In this document: in pieces, positions 8,360 to 16,461 of the stretch
How the letters are laid out: every line of letters begins with the position of its first letter
Numbering within the stretch: position 1 is the first letter of the stretch
IMG/VR virus record: IMGVR_UViG_3300025881_000025
Location: 1 to 46,807 of that record
Origin: a virus
Length of the DNA: 46,807 bases
Reading direction: 5' to 3' (one strand)
The notes under the pieces: generated by a model
Told to the model about the DNA's origin: nothing
Databases searched by the model: none
What the model saw: only the letters and a program-made list of their open reading frames with translations
Made by a program: the position numbers and the translations under genes

Positions 8360-8818
8360 CTAGTCGTATTTAATGTCAATTTGTTTCTGAAGCCATCCTG
8401 TTTCATACAAGGGAGCATTGAAGCCTTTTGAATCTACAGTTGACTGGGCGTTATCCATGTATACAAAGCGGGCAAGAAGAAGCTGTGCAAGAATACCTTC
8501 CTTCTGTGCTTCTGTGGCGTCTCTGAAAGACTTCTGATACGTTCTCTTACCTTGATGTGCTAACCTCACACCACGTTTTAGAATATTCTGTGTTAAAAGC
8601 TCTCGCTCAAAAGCACCATCGGTCACAAAAGGCCTTTCTGGAATATTCGCTTCGGGAGCACCATTGTTGTTCACAGCAGCAATGTAATAAGCGTCTTCGC
8701 CACTTCTAGGATGCTTGCCAGAATCTTCAAAGAAACCAGCACGGGCAGATATATCACCACCTGATGTTTGTCGGATTAAGCTATCGAGAATCTTTGTATC
8801 ACTTTTGACTCTGCTCAT
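8360..8818 (-). CDS. Head-tail joining/tail completion protein
   Basis: The 152-residue protein starts at the ATG at 8818, whose TGATG overlaps the stop of the upstream connector gene. A GTG three bases earlier is the only alternative. It contains ISARAGFFEDSGKHPRSGEDAYYIAAVNNNGAPEANIPERPF, a pattern seen in phage proteins where an alternating Gly/Asn segment ends in IPxRPF and is followed by a helical C-terminus. These are usually annotated as neck or tail-completion proteins (HK97 gp10/Mu gpG-like). Context agrees. Confidence 0.6.
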   Translation of the reverse strand: MSRVKSDTKILDSLIRQTSGGDISARAGFFEDSGKHPRSGEDAYYIAAVNNNGAPEANIPERPFVTDGAFERELLTQNILKRGVRLAHQGKRTYQKSFRDATEAQKEGILAQLLLARFVYMDNAQSTVDSKGFNAPLYETGWLQKQIDIKYD

Positions 8819-9285
8819 CACTCAAGCCCTTCAAATCTCCAAGGTACATACTTAGGATCATCTTCGTATGTTCCGTCAACTTCTGGATAAGGTCTTGCAG
8901 AATCTGGATCACCTTTAACACGCTGCTTTTCTTCCTTGGAAACCCCACCAAAGATATGCAGATCATATCCGTATGTTGGTGTCTTCGGAGGATTAGCCTT
9001 GTAATACTCTAGGAGGTCTTTAATGGCGTCATAAGTGGGGTTGCTATAAACCTCTACCTCAACACCACCTTCGCGCTCACGGCGTCTCTCAGAGTTCTTA
9101 GCGGCAATACCTTTGAGAATAAACAAGGCATCAACCGTAGCAGCCCAGATGCGATACTCAGGACTCTCATCTGAATACTTGGCAAGCAATCCATCAATAA
9201 CAACATCGGGGAGAATATAGGACTCTTCAATGTCTCCAATGTTGTATCTGACTTTGCCATTGTCTGTTGTAAAATCCGCTGGCAT
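8818..9285 (-). CDS. Head-tail connector (adaptor) protein
   Basis: I chose the ATG at 9285 because GGAGG lies about ten bases upstream. An open frame extends to a TTG at 9336 without a good ribosome site. The 155-residue product is helical at the start (LPDVVIDGLLAKYSDESPEYRIWAATVDALFILKGIAAK), like connector proteins that bind the portal, and has an acidic Tyr/Pro-rich C-terminus. It is the first gene after the major capsid protein, the usual slot for an adaptor. It follows the capsid attenuator hairpin. Confidence 0.6.
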   Translation of the reverse strand: MPADFTTDNGKVRYNIGDIEESYILPDVVIDGLLAKYSDESPEYRIWAATVDALFILKGIAAKNSERRREREGGVEVEVYSNPTYDAIKDLLEYYKANPPKTPTYGYDLHIFGGVSKEEKQRVKGDPDSARPYPEVDGTYEDDPKYVPWRFEGLE

Positions 9286-9369
9286 TATTCGACGTCCTCC
9301 GCCCATAGATATTGAAGTTCTGCTATAACTTTCCAAAGAACACTCGAAAGAATGCTCTCAAGAAAGCTA

Positions 9370-9389
9370 GAGAGGGCCGAAGCCCTCTC
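9370..9389 (-). terminator. Terminator/attenuator hairpin after the major capsid gene
   Basis: On the minus strand an 8-bp perfect stem GAGAGGGC/GCCCTCTC is capped by the stable tetraloop TTCG and followed by TAGCTTTCTT. The T-tract is weak, so it is probably a partial terminator or an RNA 3'-end stabiliser. It sits 17 bases after the major capsid stop and would keep capsid mRNA in excess over connector genes. Confidence 0.65.
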
Positions 9390-9405
9390 ATAAACTATCC
9401 TACGA

Positions 9406-10443
9406 TTAGGTAGAAGTAGTCAGCTTGTACAGTACAGCAGGCTTGGTACAGAAGAACAACGGGGCTGTCTCTACCTGCATTTCGTGGAATTCATCCTTCG
9501 GATCAGTGAACTCGTAGGCGAACATCTCACGACCAGCCTGATTAGCACCAGACAGTTTGTTGTTCGGACCAACGTAGCCACGGAACAGATCACGAACACG
9601 CGGGATAACGTGTGCTTCACCAGTCTCTACAGCAGTCTCACTACCACCGCCCGGAAGCAGGAATACTGCCGGATAAGTGAAGAAGCGAACACCACGATAA
9701 ACGAATACATCAGAAACGCCCCAAGGCATGTATTCGGAAATATCACGCTGATACTGGGTGTTAGAAGCAGCATTCAGATACGCTTCACGAACCTTCGGAT
9801 GGTCGATCAGCTTGTCGAAGAACGTCTCGCCACACATGATGTCGATACCAGAAATGGTGCCACCAGACTTCAGGTTGGCTTGTACGCCACGCTTAACTTC
9901 AGCAATCTTGGCATCAATGTTGGTGCCAGCAGTGCCCAAGTCAAAGTCTACGGTAGGCTGTGATACGCCAAACTCGGTAAACATGTTAGCCAGAACAGCA
10001 CCATCAGGAGTGCTAGAAACACCCTTCAGAGCTTGAATCTGCATGTATTCGTGAGTTTGGTCAACAGCACGGCGCATATCTTCCAGCTTGGTGATACGGA
10101 CGTTTGCCAGAGTTTCTGGGGAATCCGGTGTACCCGGCATACGTTGACTCTGAATGTCTTCAGGAGTAACATAATCGGTGTGCTTGAAGTATGCCAGAGG
10201 CAGTGAGAAGGTCTTTACGTCACGATCTTTGCCAACGGTAGTCTCACGAGCACCACGAGGTACTTGGGGAAGCAGTGTGGTTTCAGCTTCGTTCTTGTCG
10301 AAGATGATCGCAGTCTGGGTAGTAGGACGAACAGAGAAAATACCCTGATTCTTTACCCAACCATACTGATTCGGGATTTCGTTGATTTCTTGAGTCCAAT
10401 CCGTAATACGGGAAATATTGGACACATCACGAGTAATAGGCAT
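9406..10443 (-). CDS. Major capsid protein (lambda gpE family)
   Basis: The 345-residue protein has the features of the phage major capsid protein E family: the N-terminal segment RITDWTQEINEIPNQYGWVK, then TTQTAIIFDKNEAETTLLPQVPRG, a hinge near KTFSLPLAYFKHTDYVTPEDIQSQRMPG, and a C-terminal AYEFTDPKDEFHEMQVETAPL block. Length agrees with gpE (about 340). The start ATG at 10443 has AAGGAG upstream. It follows a decoration-protein gene, as lambda E follows D. Codon choice is noticeably more uniform than in neighbours, as expected for a highly expressed gene. It forms the HK97-fold shell. Confidence 0.9.
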   Translation of the reverse strand: MPITRDVSNISRITDWTQEINEIPNQYGWVKNQGIFSVRPTTQTAIIFDKNEAETTLLPQVPRGARETTVGKDRDVKTFSLPLAYFKHTDYVTPEDIQSQRMPGTPDSPETLANVRITKLEDMRRAVDQTHEYMQIQALKGVSSTPDGAVLANMFTEFGVSQPTVDFDLGTAGTNIDAKIAEVKRGVQANLKSGGTISGIDIMCGETFFDKLIDHPKVREAYLNAASNTQYQRDISEYMPWGVSDVFVYRGVRFFTYPAVFLLPGGGSETAVETGEAHVIPRVRDLFRGYVGPNNKLSGANQAGREMFAYEFTDPKDEFHEMQVETAPLFFCTKPAVLYKLTTST

Positions 10444-10476
10444 TTACTTAAATCTCCTTAATTAATTCTTTAGAAG

Positions 10477-10495
10477 CTACCGCTTCAAACGGTAG
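10477..10495 (-). other. Small hairpin between decoration and capsid genes
   Basis: On the minus strand CTACCG-TTTGAAG-CGGTAG forms a 6-bp stem spanning the decoration-protein stop codon. It is not followed by a T-run, so it is not an intrinsic terminator. It may protect or attenuate the transcript ahead of the capsid ribosome site. Confidence 0.35.
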
Positions 10496-10862
10496 TCATA
10501 ACCTTGATACCAAGAGCTTCAAGCTCGGATACTACGTCAGCTTCGGTACGGTCTCCGAGAACCAGAGCATCTTGAGATACGCCAGCAGGACCACGTACAA
10601 GTACGGAAACTTCGGTGTCGGTAGTTGCGGCAATAGACTTGTTTTCGAGAACAACGGCTGCAACAACTTCAGAACCATCAACAGCAGCTTCTACAGAAAT
10701 CTTGTAGTCTGTGCCATCAAAACCCAGCAGAGTACCAACAGTGTATTCTTCAGCAGATGCTTCGTTTACAGTTACGGTATCGCGGCAGTAGCCGATGTGA
10801 GTGCCTTCTTCGTACTTAACCAGATTACCCAGCTTAGGGTCACGAGTGCCAATCTGTGTCAT
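10485..10862 (-). CDS. Head decoration protein (lambda gpD-like)
   Basis: The 125-residue protein lies directly upstream of the major capsid gene. It shows the gpD pattern: an N-terminal arm (RDPKLGNLVKYEEGTHIGYCRD), a beta core (YTVGTLLGFDGTDYKIS...EVVAAVVLENKSI), and ATTDTEVSVLVRGPAGVS, then a short helical end (EADVVSELEALGIKVMTTV). gpD trimers bind the expanded capsid and stabilise it against DNA pressure. Length is close to gpD (110-125). The start ATG at 10862 has an AGAGG-like site upstream. Confidence 0.8.
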   Translation of the reverse strand: MTQIGTRDPKLGNLVKYEEGTHIGYCRDTVTVNEASAEEYTVGTLLGFDGTDYKISVEAAVDGSEVVAAVVLENKSIAATTDTEVSVLVRGPAGVSQDALVLGDRTEADVVSELEALGIKVMTTV

Positions 10863-10888
10863 TTGTTAAAACCTCCAGAGGATTTCAA

Positions 10889-11284
10889 TTATTTTTTAGC
10901 GTAACGCTTTGCAATAAGTGCAGAAACGGCAGACTTGGATGCTTCGTCGGGATCAGTCTCAAGACGCTCACCTTCATCACCGTGTTCTTTTTCAACGACA
11001 GCTTCAACAGCCGTCTTAGCAGACTCAAGAGCTTCCATAATTTCACTAACGCCATCCATTTGCATTTCAGACGCTTCGTACAGGAAGGTAGCTACTTTCT
11101 CTTGAGACTCCTGAGCTACAAAAGAGTAGCCAGAAACCAGTTCTTTGTAAGAAGCCTTAGCGGCAGCTTCTTTCTCAGCTTCAAATGCAGCCAACTTCTC
11201 TTTAAGTTCAGCAGATTTAGCTTCAGCCATTTCGTTGAGCTTTGCTTGTGCTTCAGGGGAAGCCAGCATTTGTTCCAAATCCAT
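10889..11284 (-). CDS. Nested in-frame scaffold protein (Nu3-like), internal start
   Basis: Inside the protease gene an ATG at 11284 is preceded by CGAGGTGAAT, a usable ribosome site. Starting here yields 131 residues, beginning MDLEQMLASPEAQAKLNEMAE, mostly helical and charged, with no part of the protease domain. In lambda the scaffold Nu3 is made from an internal start of gene C in the same way. I infer that this phage makes a separate scaffold by internal initiation. The start site is visible; its use is not proven. Confidence 0.5.
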   Translation of the reverse strand: MDLEQMLASPEAQAKLNEMAEAKSAELKEKLAAFEAEKEAAAKASYKELVSGYSFVAQESQEKVATFLYEASEMQMDGVSEIMEALESAKTAVEAVVEKEHGDEGERLETDPDEASKSAVSALIAKRYAKK

Positions 11285-12361
11285 ATTCACCTCGTTATTT
11301 TCTTTGGATTGCTTAGAGGGTGATTCAGCAGACGCTTCCTCTTGGCCCTCTTGGTTACCCTCCAGCAATTCCGAAGGGGATGCCTCTTCAGCTTCAGCAG
11401 CTTCGGAAGCGAGTTCTTCTGTATCTTCTTGGGCAGACATTTCTTTGTCTTTTTTCTTACCCCAACCAAACAAAGGCATGTTTGAACGTCCCTCTTGTTG
11501 ATCCATTTTACGGTCGTAGTCATCTGCAAGGTCTGCTAGATAATCCATGAACTCAAAACTTGTCATCTCTTTGTCAGCCAATCCCATACGAATCGCATCA
11601 GCGGGACGGAACATCTTTGCCTTAGTGTCGCGAATCTCACCAGCAGACATATTACGGAAAGTCTCAACGTGCTTGATGAAGTCATTATAGAGGAGGTCTG
11701 TATCCTTCTGAAGATCAGCTATAAAGTCTTCACGAAGTTTACCGTCTTTCTCATAAGGAATCTTGGATTCACCAGAGTAGACAAAGACTACTTCAGAACC
11801 TTCTTCTATCTTCTTAGGGAGATCATTGACAATGCTAATGACAACACCAATAGATCCAACTTTAGCCATTGGGTTGACAATGATTTCGTCAGAAACACTT
11901 GCGAACACATATCCGGCTGAAGCTGCCATGCCATCCACGTAAGTGATGATCTTGACATTATTAGCGTCAGCAATCTCACGCATCCTCATGGCTGTTTCCA
12001 TCGAAGAATACGCGGAACCACCGGGGGTATCCATATCCATAACGATAGTATGAGCACCCTGTTCAACCATAGATTCAAAGTCAGCCAACATCTGTTGGTA
12101 AGTATTGAGTCCGCACAGAGCGCTTAGGAATGACCAGCGATACATCAAACTTCCCTCAACTGTCATCAGACCAATACCGTTTTCAACAGTAGGCGGCATG
12201 TGATCAGCCATCTCACGGGCATCTTGCTGGGAAGCAATTGCGAAGTCTTCTTGAGCATTGCGTGAGAAAAGGTAGTCTTGAACTTGCTTAAGATTTTCAG
12301 CAGTAGTAAGCAGAGGTACGTTTGTAATAGACCCAAGGAGCCTATTTACTTCATGTGCCAT
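10889..12361 (-). CDS. S49-family head maturation protease with C-terminal scaffold
   Basis: The 490-residue product starts at the ATG at 12361 (GGAG upstream). Residues about 60-260 form a ClpP/SppA-like serine protease: GIGLMTVEG, MDMDTPGGS, then DGMAASAGYVFAS with the probable nucleophile Ser148, and KVGSIGVV. After a Pro/Gly linker near residue 295 comes a very acidic region (EDTEELASEAAEAEEASPSE), followed by a coiled-coil scaffold-like C-terminus (residues 360-490). This resembles lambda gpC, which carries the Nu3 scaffold at its C-terminus. It processes portal or scaffold inside the procapsid. It lies between portal and decoration genes, the expected place. Confidence 0.85.
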   Translation of the reverse strand: MAHEVNRLLGSITNVPLLTTAENLKQVQDYLFSRNAQEDFAIASQQDAREMADHMPPTVENGIGLMTVEGSLMYRWSFLSALCGLNTYQQMLADFESMVEQGAHTIVMDMDTPGGSAYSSMETAMRMREIADANNVKIITYVDGMAASAGYVFASVSDEIIVNPMAKVGSIGVVISIVNDLPKKIEEGSEVVFVYSGESKIPYEKDGKLREDFIADLQKDTDLLYNDFIKHVETFRNMSAGEIRDTKAKMFRPADAIRMGLADKEMTSFEFMDYLADLADDYDRKMDQQEGRSNMPLFGWGKKKDKEMSAQEDTEELASEAAEAEEASPSELLEGNQEGQEEASAESPSKQSKENNEVNMDLEQMLASPEAQAKLNEMAEAKSAELKEKLAAFEAEKEAAAKASYKELVSGYSFVAQESQEKVATFLYEASEMQMDGVSEIMEALESAKTAVEAVVEKEHGDEGERLETDPDEASKSAVSALIAKRYAKK

Positions 12362-12372
12362 ATTAGTCTCCT

Positions 12373-13827
12373 TTAGGCATTTTCGTTGTTTCCAACAGAA
12401 GGGTCATCAGAAATTCCATCGCTAGTGCCTTCACCTGCCGTAGTAAATCCATCAGAAGCTCTTGAGATAGTCTCATTAGCAGGCATTGGATTGTCATAGT
12501 CAGGCTCAGGGAGATTAGCAATCTTACGAAGTGCTTCATCCAAACTCTTGTCAACCGATATAGCATTCACGGATACGGCTCTCTGGATATACTTGCTCAG
12601 ATCATCCAAATCACGATCTTCAATCTTACCAAACGTAAGCCTTGGCATCTCCTGATCGTCAAAGCTCCAACCATTGATTGCCAGAGTTTGCGGCACAAGT
12701 TCCCGATTGAGAACGTCTTCCATAGTTGTCAGGTAAGACTCAAGGGTAAGCGCAAGGATGTTATTCTTGGAATCACTCAGGGCATAGGAGCCAGCAGAAT
12801 CTTGACCGACTTTCAGAAGGTCTGCCATGAATACTGTTAGGATTTCATTTTGCTTTCTGCGGATAACTGTGTCAGTGCTGTATTGCTTCCCGCCGCCATC
12901 TACGCCAGTAAGTTTGAAATGGAACAGTTCTTTGCCAGATTCTGAATAAGCGATAGGCGTGATTACATACGACTGTTCACCTGCCGAAAGATTAGCAGCA
13001 TCCTTTTTCATCTGATTGATGTTACGTGCTTCAGGGCCGTTAGGATTGATAGCAGCTTTTGCCAGATAATCAGCATCAACACCAATGTCAACAATACCTG
13101 CCAAGTCCTTTGACATCCCAATCAACTCAAGTTCACTTGCCAGAGTCTTCTCTTTCCAAGGCAGGTAGCATCCTTTGAGACCAGCAGTTCCTTCAGGGTT
13201 ACTTGACCGGGGCATGTTCTTAAAATGCAGGAACTTGTTTCTCGGGATAGTTACTTCAGAAACACCGTTGGTCGATACACCAATACGTGAAGGATTCTGC
13301 TTAACACCTTGAACAATCCCCTGCTTGTCCATCACCCATCCTGTGAGTGTATCCTGTGGACGAGAGGGCAAATGTTTCCACTTAATCTTTCCTTCCCAAG
13401 TTCCTTTGGTAACACGAGTAAATACTTTCTCGTTAATTTGAAATCCAAAGAAAATATAATCAACAACCTGACCAATGAAATCTCGCCAAGTTTGATCTTC
13501 CATATTGCTCATGCAATAACTTAGGAATTCTGCGGCTTCTTTTGACTGCTCTGATGAACCATCTGGGTACGTTGCATACCACTGAGGCTTTGTGATCATA
13601 ATCTTTATGAAGTTCACCAGAGAAGCTATGGTAGGATCAAGCATCATCTTGCGGTAGGTTTCACCAGCGTAAGGCCACCTCAGTTCGACCTTGGAATTCT
13701 CATAGACATATCCTGAGACTTCCTTCAGACCAGTGTAACCTATCGCAGATAGATTCATTCGACTGGTTGCGGATTCTTCGCTGGCGACACCTGCGGGATC
13801 TACCCGGACATTGTCTGCCATATTCAA
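12373..13827 (-). CDS. Portal protein
   Basis: The roughly 484-residue protein lies between the terminase region and the protease. It contains segments typical of phage portals of the Mu gp29/DUF935 and related groups: WPYAGETYRKMMLDPTIASLVNFIKIMI near the N-terminus, WRDFIGQVVDYIFFGFQINEKVF, the wing-like IKWKHLPSRPQDTLTGWVMD, and PRNKFLHFKNMPRSSNPEGTAG. It ends in an acidic tail. The portal forms the dodecameric vertex through which DNA is packaged. The start is ambiguous: TTG at 13827 (AGAGGA five bases upstream) or ATG at 13821. Confidence 0.85.
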   Translation of the reverse strand: MNMADNVRVDPAGVASEESATSRMNLSAIGYTGLKEVSGYVYENSKVELRWPYAGETYRKMMLDPTIASLVNFIKIMITKPQWYATYPDGSSEQSKEAAEFLSYCMSNMEDQTWRDFIGQVVDYIFFGFQINEKVFTRVTKGTWEGKIKWKHLPSRPQDTLTGWVMDKQGIVQGVKQNPSRIGVSTNGVSEVTIPRNKFLHFKNMPRSSNPEGTAGLKGCYLPWKEKTLASELELIGMSKDLAGIVDIGVDADYLAKAAINPNGPEARNINQMKKDAANLSAGEQSYVITPIAYSESGKELFHFKLTGVDGGGKQYSTDTVIRRKQNEILTVFMADLLKVGQDSAGSYALSDSKNNILALTLESYLTTMEDVLNRELVPQTLAINGWSFDDQEMPRLTFGKIEDRDLDDLSKYIQRAVSVNAISVDKSLDEALRKIANLPEPDYDNPMPANETISRASDGFTTAGEGTSDGISDDPSVGNNENA

Positions 13828-13905
13828 TAATATCCTCTTGTGTTGTGTTCATAAGAAATGAACAAGGAGATTTGGTAGACAACCAAAGGTTCCTTTGAAT
13901 TCTTT

Positions 13906-13945
13906 TAGAAGGTTTTGGGAAATAGTCCCCAATAACAACCTTCTA
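13906..13945. repeat. 9-bp inverted repeat between portal and P-loop genes
   Basis: TAGAAGGTT and AACCTTCTA form a perfect 9-bp stem, and inside it TTGGG/CCCAA can add a second stem. Neither strand has a T-run after it, so it is not an intrinsic terminator. It lies in a 210-base gap (13828-14037) upstream of portal, in which I see no gene. It may be a processing or regulatory site for the portal-capsid transcript. Confidence 0.45.
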
Positions 13946-14037
13946 CAATAATACTTTAACAGAGAAATCTTTAGTTGTCTACACTAATCATTCAAAAGCT
14001 AACTATTTTGTGGTATAATTGGAAAGATTCTTCTGAA

Positions 14038-14286
14038 TCAGTCGTAAACTGTCTTGTCAGGACCAACATTAGCTTCCCGAAGAACAAAAATTGTGTCCTT
14101 ATTCTTGGCGGTTTGTCGGGTAAACTTTGCTTCGTCAATAGCACCCTTAGAAACCTTACCACATACTTTGACACTGCTTCCGTTTCGATAGAAAGCATTG
14201 AGCGCATCTGCGATCACTTCTAAAACCTCACTCTTACCTGTCCCTGTTTCTCCACAGACAGTCACCTCGATAACCTTTGTTTTCAT
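14038..14286 (-). CDS. Small P-loop protein, unknown
   Basis: I chose the ATG at 14286 because CAGGAG lies five bases upstream. An open frame extends further upstream into terL. The 82-residue product starts MKTKVIEVTVCGETGTGKSEVLEVIADALN and thus contains a perfect Walker A motif (GETGTGKS). There is no clear Walker B. It is much too short for a full ATPase. It sits between terL and portal and probably shares their transcript. Function unknown; it could be a small nucleotide-binding accessory of packaging, but nothing shows this directly. Confidence 0.65.
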   Translation of the reverse strand: MKTKVIEVTVCGETGTGKSEVLEVIADALNAFYRNGSSVKVCGKVSKGAIDEAKFTRQTAKNKDTIFVLREANVGPDKTVYD

Positions 14287-14299
14287 TGTAACTCCTGTA

Positions 14300-15376
14300 T
14301 CAATCGTAATACCCTGTTTCATCCTTGTGTTTCTTGAAGGATGTTGGACTAGAGCTTGAGAATTCTCCTAGAGAGAATTGGGGGATTACTTTTTCTCTTG
14401 AGAGACTGTTGAATGCTGATGCTGTGCAATCCACGAAATCGTCCTTGCGACTCGCAGAAGATCTCTCTCCCGTGAATGACTCAAGTTCGTCTAGGTATTG
14501 CTTCAGTACATCAGGGTCCCAATCTTTCTCTACGAGATACACCTGACCGTTTTGGCAAGCTGTAGCAAACGGTTCAAACTTCTGCAACTTAGGTTTCGTA
14601 GGGGGCATTGGGTCTTTCTTGACAACAAAACCTTCCTCAAGAAACATCTTGGTTGAGTGTCTGAACGCATCAGCACCGGCCCCACCGGGATCTTGTGGCA
14701 TTATTAGATAAACGTCTCGACCATCGTGTTCTGCTTGGTTGAGAATCATCATATCACGCTCACCAGACTTCTTCCTGAAGCGCGTACCGTTGCACAGATA
14801 GAAATTCCCATGCTTATCCTTGTACATCTTTACAGAAGCTGTATAGTCTGGATGACGAAGGTTGGGGTTGGGTTCTTCTGATGCCTTATCCCATCCTCTA
14901 ACAGCCTTACAGTTCGGTGGTACAGCATCTATCTTGTGCAGCCATGTTCTATCAAAGTACATCGCATGGTTGTCTGAGACATACCAGCAGCCTTCTAAGA
15001 GTTGCTTACGCTTGATCTCAGGCAAAGACTTGAGTATGTCTTCGTATCCCGGCTCGAAATCAGTCAATGCCTTGTTATCAGAAAGCACACTTGGGATATA
15101 GGAATAACTTTGTGGGTTCTGGTCAGGGAACCTTTCTTTGAGAGAATCATAATCCCAATCTGTATATATGTCACCGCCTTGAATGATGAAGTAGGCGCGT
15201 CTTCCTGAATACTCCCGTATAGGATAACCTTCGTCGTCCAGATATCGCTTGATGAATTCAAGAACAAAATGCCCACTATCGGGGTTCATCGTACAGCGCA
15301 TAGCCGATGGCATCTTCGCCATAGAACGCAAACGAGACCTTATAATAGTGAACTGTTCTTCTGTAAACATTGTGTT
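14300..15376 (-). CDS. terL: Terminase large subunit, exon 4 (nuclease domain)
   Basis: This last exon encodes 358 residues starting NTMFTEEQFTIIRSRLRSMAKM, which continues the ATPase domain after Walker B (the TEEQF...RSRLRS pattern is typical). It contains the motor-domain segment MRCTMNPDSGHFVLEFI. The RNase H-like nuclease domain follows with three acidic positions: GWDKA, MPQDPGGAGAD and KDDFVDCTASAFN. The four exons give a 501-residue TerL, a normal length. The in-frame TTG at 15377-15379 is the end of intron 3, not a real start. Confidence 0.9.
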   Translation of the reverse strand, partial: NTMFTEEQFTIIRSRLRSMAKMPSAMRCTMNPDSGHFVLEFIKRYLDDEGYPIREYSGRRAYFIIQGGDIYTDWDYDSLKERFPDQNPQSYSYIPSVLSDNKALTDFEPGYEDILKSLPEIKRKQLLEGCWYVSDNHAMYFDRTWLHKIDAVPPNCKAVRGWDKASEEPNPNLRHPDYTASVKMYKDKHGNFYLCNGTRFRKKSGERDMMILNQAEHDGRDVYLIMPQDPGGAGADAFRHSTKMFLEEGFVVKKDPMPPTKPKLQKFEPFATACQNGQVYLVEKDWDPDVLKQYLDELESFTGERSSASRKDDFVDCTASAFNSLSREKVIPQFSLGEFSSSSPTSFKKHKDETGYYD

Positions 15377-16209
15377 CAAAACAGGACGCTACTCCTGTCC
15401 CCGCAACATTACTTGCAGCTGCATGTTACCATGCAGATCAGACTATATCACGTTCTTCTTCAAGATACCGAATAGCACTTTTCATGATTTCTACATCATC
15501 CAAAAAAGCACCTAAACCTCGGTTGCAATGTCCACAAATAAACCCACGGATTACATTAGTTGTATGACAATGGTCTATATGAAAATCTCTACCTGTATCT
15601 TCACGCCACTGCTCGTAATCAATACCACAAATTTTACACTTGAAATCTTGCTCACTCAACATAGCATAAACGTCACCAGAATCTAGTCCGAACTTTCTGT
15701 AGCGAACTTGATCCCGTGTACACTCTTTACACTGAGAAGTTGACAATCTAACTTGTCCAATATCTCTTTTGTAATAAAAATGCCCAGCACCCTTCTTTTC
15801 TTTGCATGTGCTGCATTGATATAGAGAACCTTCGTCTATTAATTGCTGGTGAAAGACTTTTGCATCTTCTTTAGAAATCTGCTCTCTAGATGCAACCATC
15901 TTGTCTCGTGATTTCTTAGTGCAGCTTTTGCAATAACACGTTAGTTTATCTTTGGTTTTATGATTTCTGTTAAATTCCGAGTAAAGTTTTACCTCTTTAC
16001 AATCGAAACATTGCTTACTTGACATTAAAAAGAACCCCTTGTGTTTCAACCGCCATCGCTTGCGGCTTACAATTAGTCGTTACACCTTCCTGTTCGCACA
16101 GGCTCGGCTCGGTATTGCCCTTAATTACTCAGTATATACTAAATACCAAAGGGTGTCCACCGAATTAACAAGGGTTTTCGATATGTGTCACCACATAAAG
16201 GCGCATTTA
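15377..16209 (-). other. Group I intron 3 of terL (833 nt, with endonuclease ORF)
   Basis: The upstream exon ends GGU (16210) and the intron ends in G (15377), obeying group I rules. The exon joint gives FDEFQRG/NTMFTEEQF, exactly at the end of Walker B. On the minus strand I see a Q-like element (AATACCGAGCCGAG), an R element (GTGTAACGACTA) and an S element (GTGATATAGTCTG). GACTA and TAGTC form P7. A hairpin CATG-GTAA-CATG with a GNRA loop follows S. The endonuclease ORF lies between R and S, and its stop codon is inside S. Without splicing the exon reads into TAA at once. Confidence 0.88.
15438..16025 (-). CDS. Intron-encoded endonuclease VII-like homing endonuclease
   Basis: I chose the ATG at 16025 (AAGGGG about ten bases upstream); an open frame extends 24 bases further. 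The 195-residue protein carries two Cys-rich zinc-binding repeats (QCFDCKEVK...CKSC and QCSTCKEKK...CKEC). It ends in an HNH/endonuclease VII-type core: CKICGIDYEQW, then DFHIDHCHTTNVIRGFICGHCNRGLG, with the His-Asp-His catalytic cluster and paired CxxC ligands. T4 endonuclease VII resolves branched DNA, but relatives inside group I introns act in homing. The last codons (RDIV, stop) are also the S element of the ribozyme. Confidence 0.9.
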   Translation of the reverse strand: MSSKQCFDCKEVKLYSEFNRNHKTKDKLTCYCKSCTKKSRDKMVASREQISKEDAKVFHQQLIDEGSLYQCSTCKEKKGAGHFYYKRDIGQVRLSTSQCKECTRDQVRYRKFGLDSGDVYAMLSEQDFKCKICGIDYEQWREDTGRDFHIDHCHTTNVIRGFICGHCNRGLGAFLDDVEIMKSAIRYLEEERDIV

Positions 16210-16461
16210 ACCACGCTGGAATTCATCAAAATATACCCGAGACAGCTCGCTCCCGAACCAAGCCATTGCGTCTTTTGTATTCTGCAAATAACTGAAGCGT
16301 GTCTTAGCACCAGAAGGCCAGATTATTGTTTTATCTTTATCCCTTATCCTAGCGCCCGGTAGAAGCTTACCTTGCTTCGGCCCACTCTGATATTTTAAGA
16401 ATGGGTCGTACATCTTCAATGCCATGGGCCATAAATTTGTGTCTATTTCGGTAGTTGTATT
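16210..16461 (-). CDS. terL: Terminase large subunit, exon 3 (to Walker B)
   Basis: The 252-base exon encodes 84 residues from NTTTEIDTNLWPMALKMYDPF to VYFDEFQRG. The last nine residues are the Walker B motif with its catalytic Asp-Glu. Between them lies KTIIWPSGAKTRFSYLQNTKDAMAWFGSELS, typical of TerL ATPase domains. The exon is flanked by introns 2 and 3 in phase 0. An ATG at 16464-16462 precedes it in frame, but that ATG's G is the last base of intron 2. Confidence 0.9.

Noticed and set aside
15377-15379. Independent start (TTG) for the terL 3' part as a separate gene
   Set aside because: The TTG is the last three intron bases; the joined exons give a normal-length TerL.
16039-16362. Plus-strand ORF of 107 codons across the terL intron region
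   Set aside because: It overlaps terL exon 3 and intron 3 in the antisense direction, has no ribosome site, and the coding evidence is on the minus strand.
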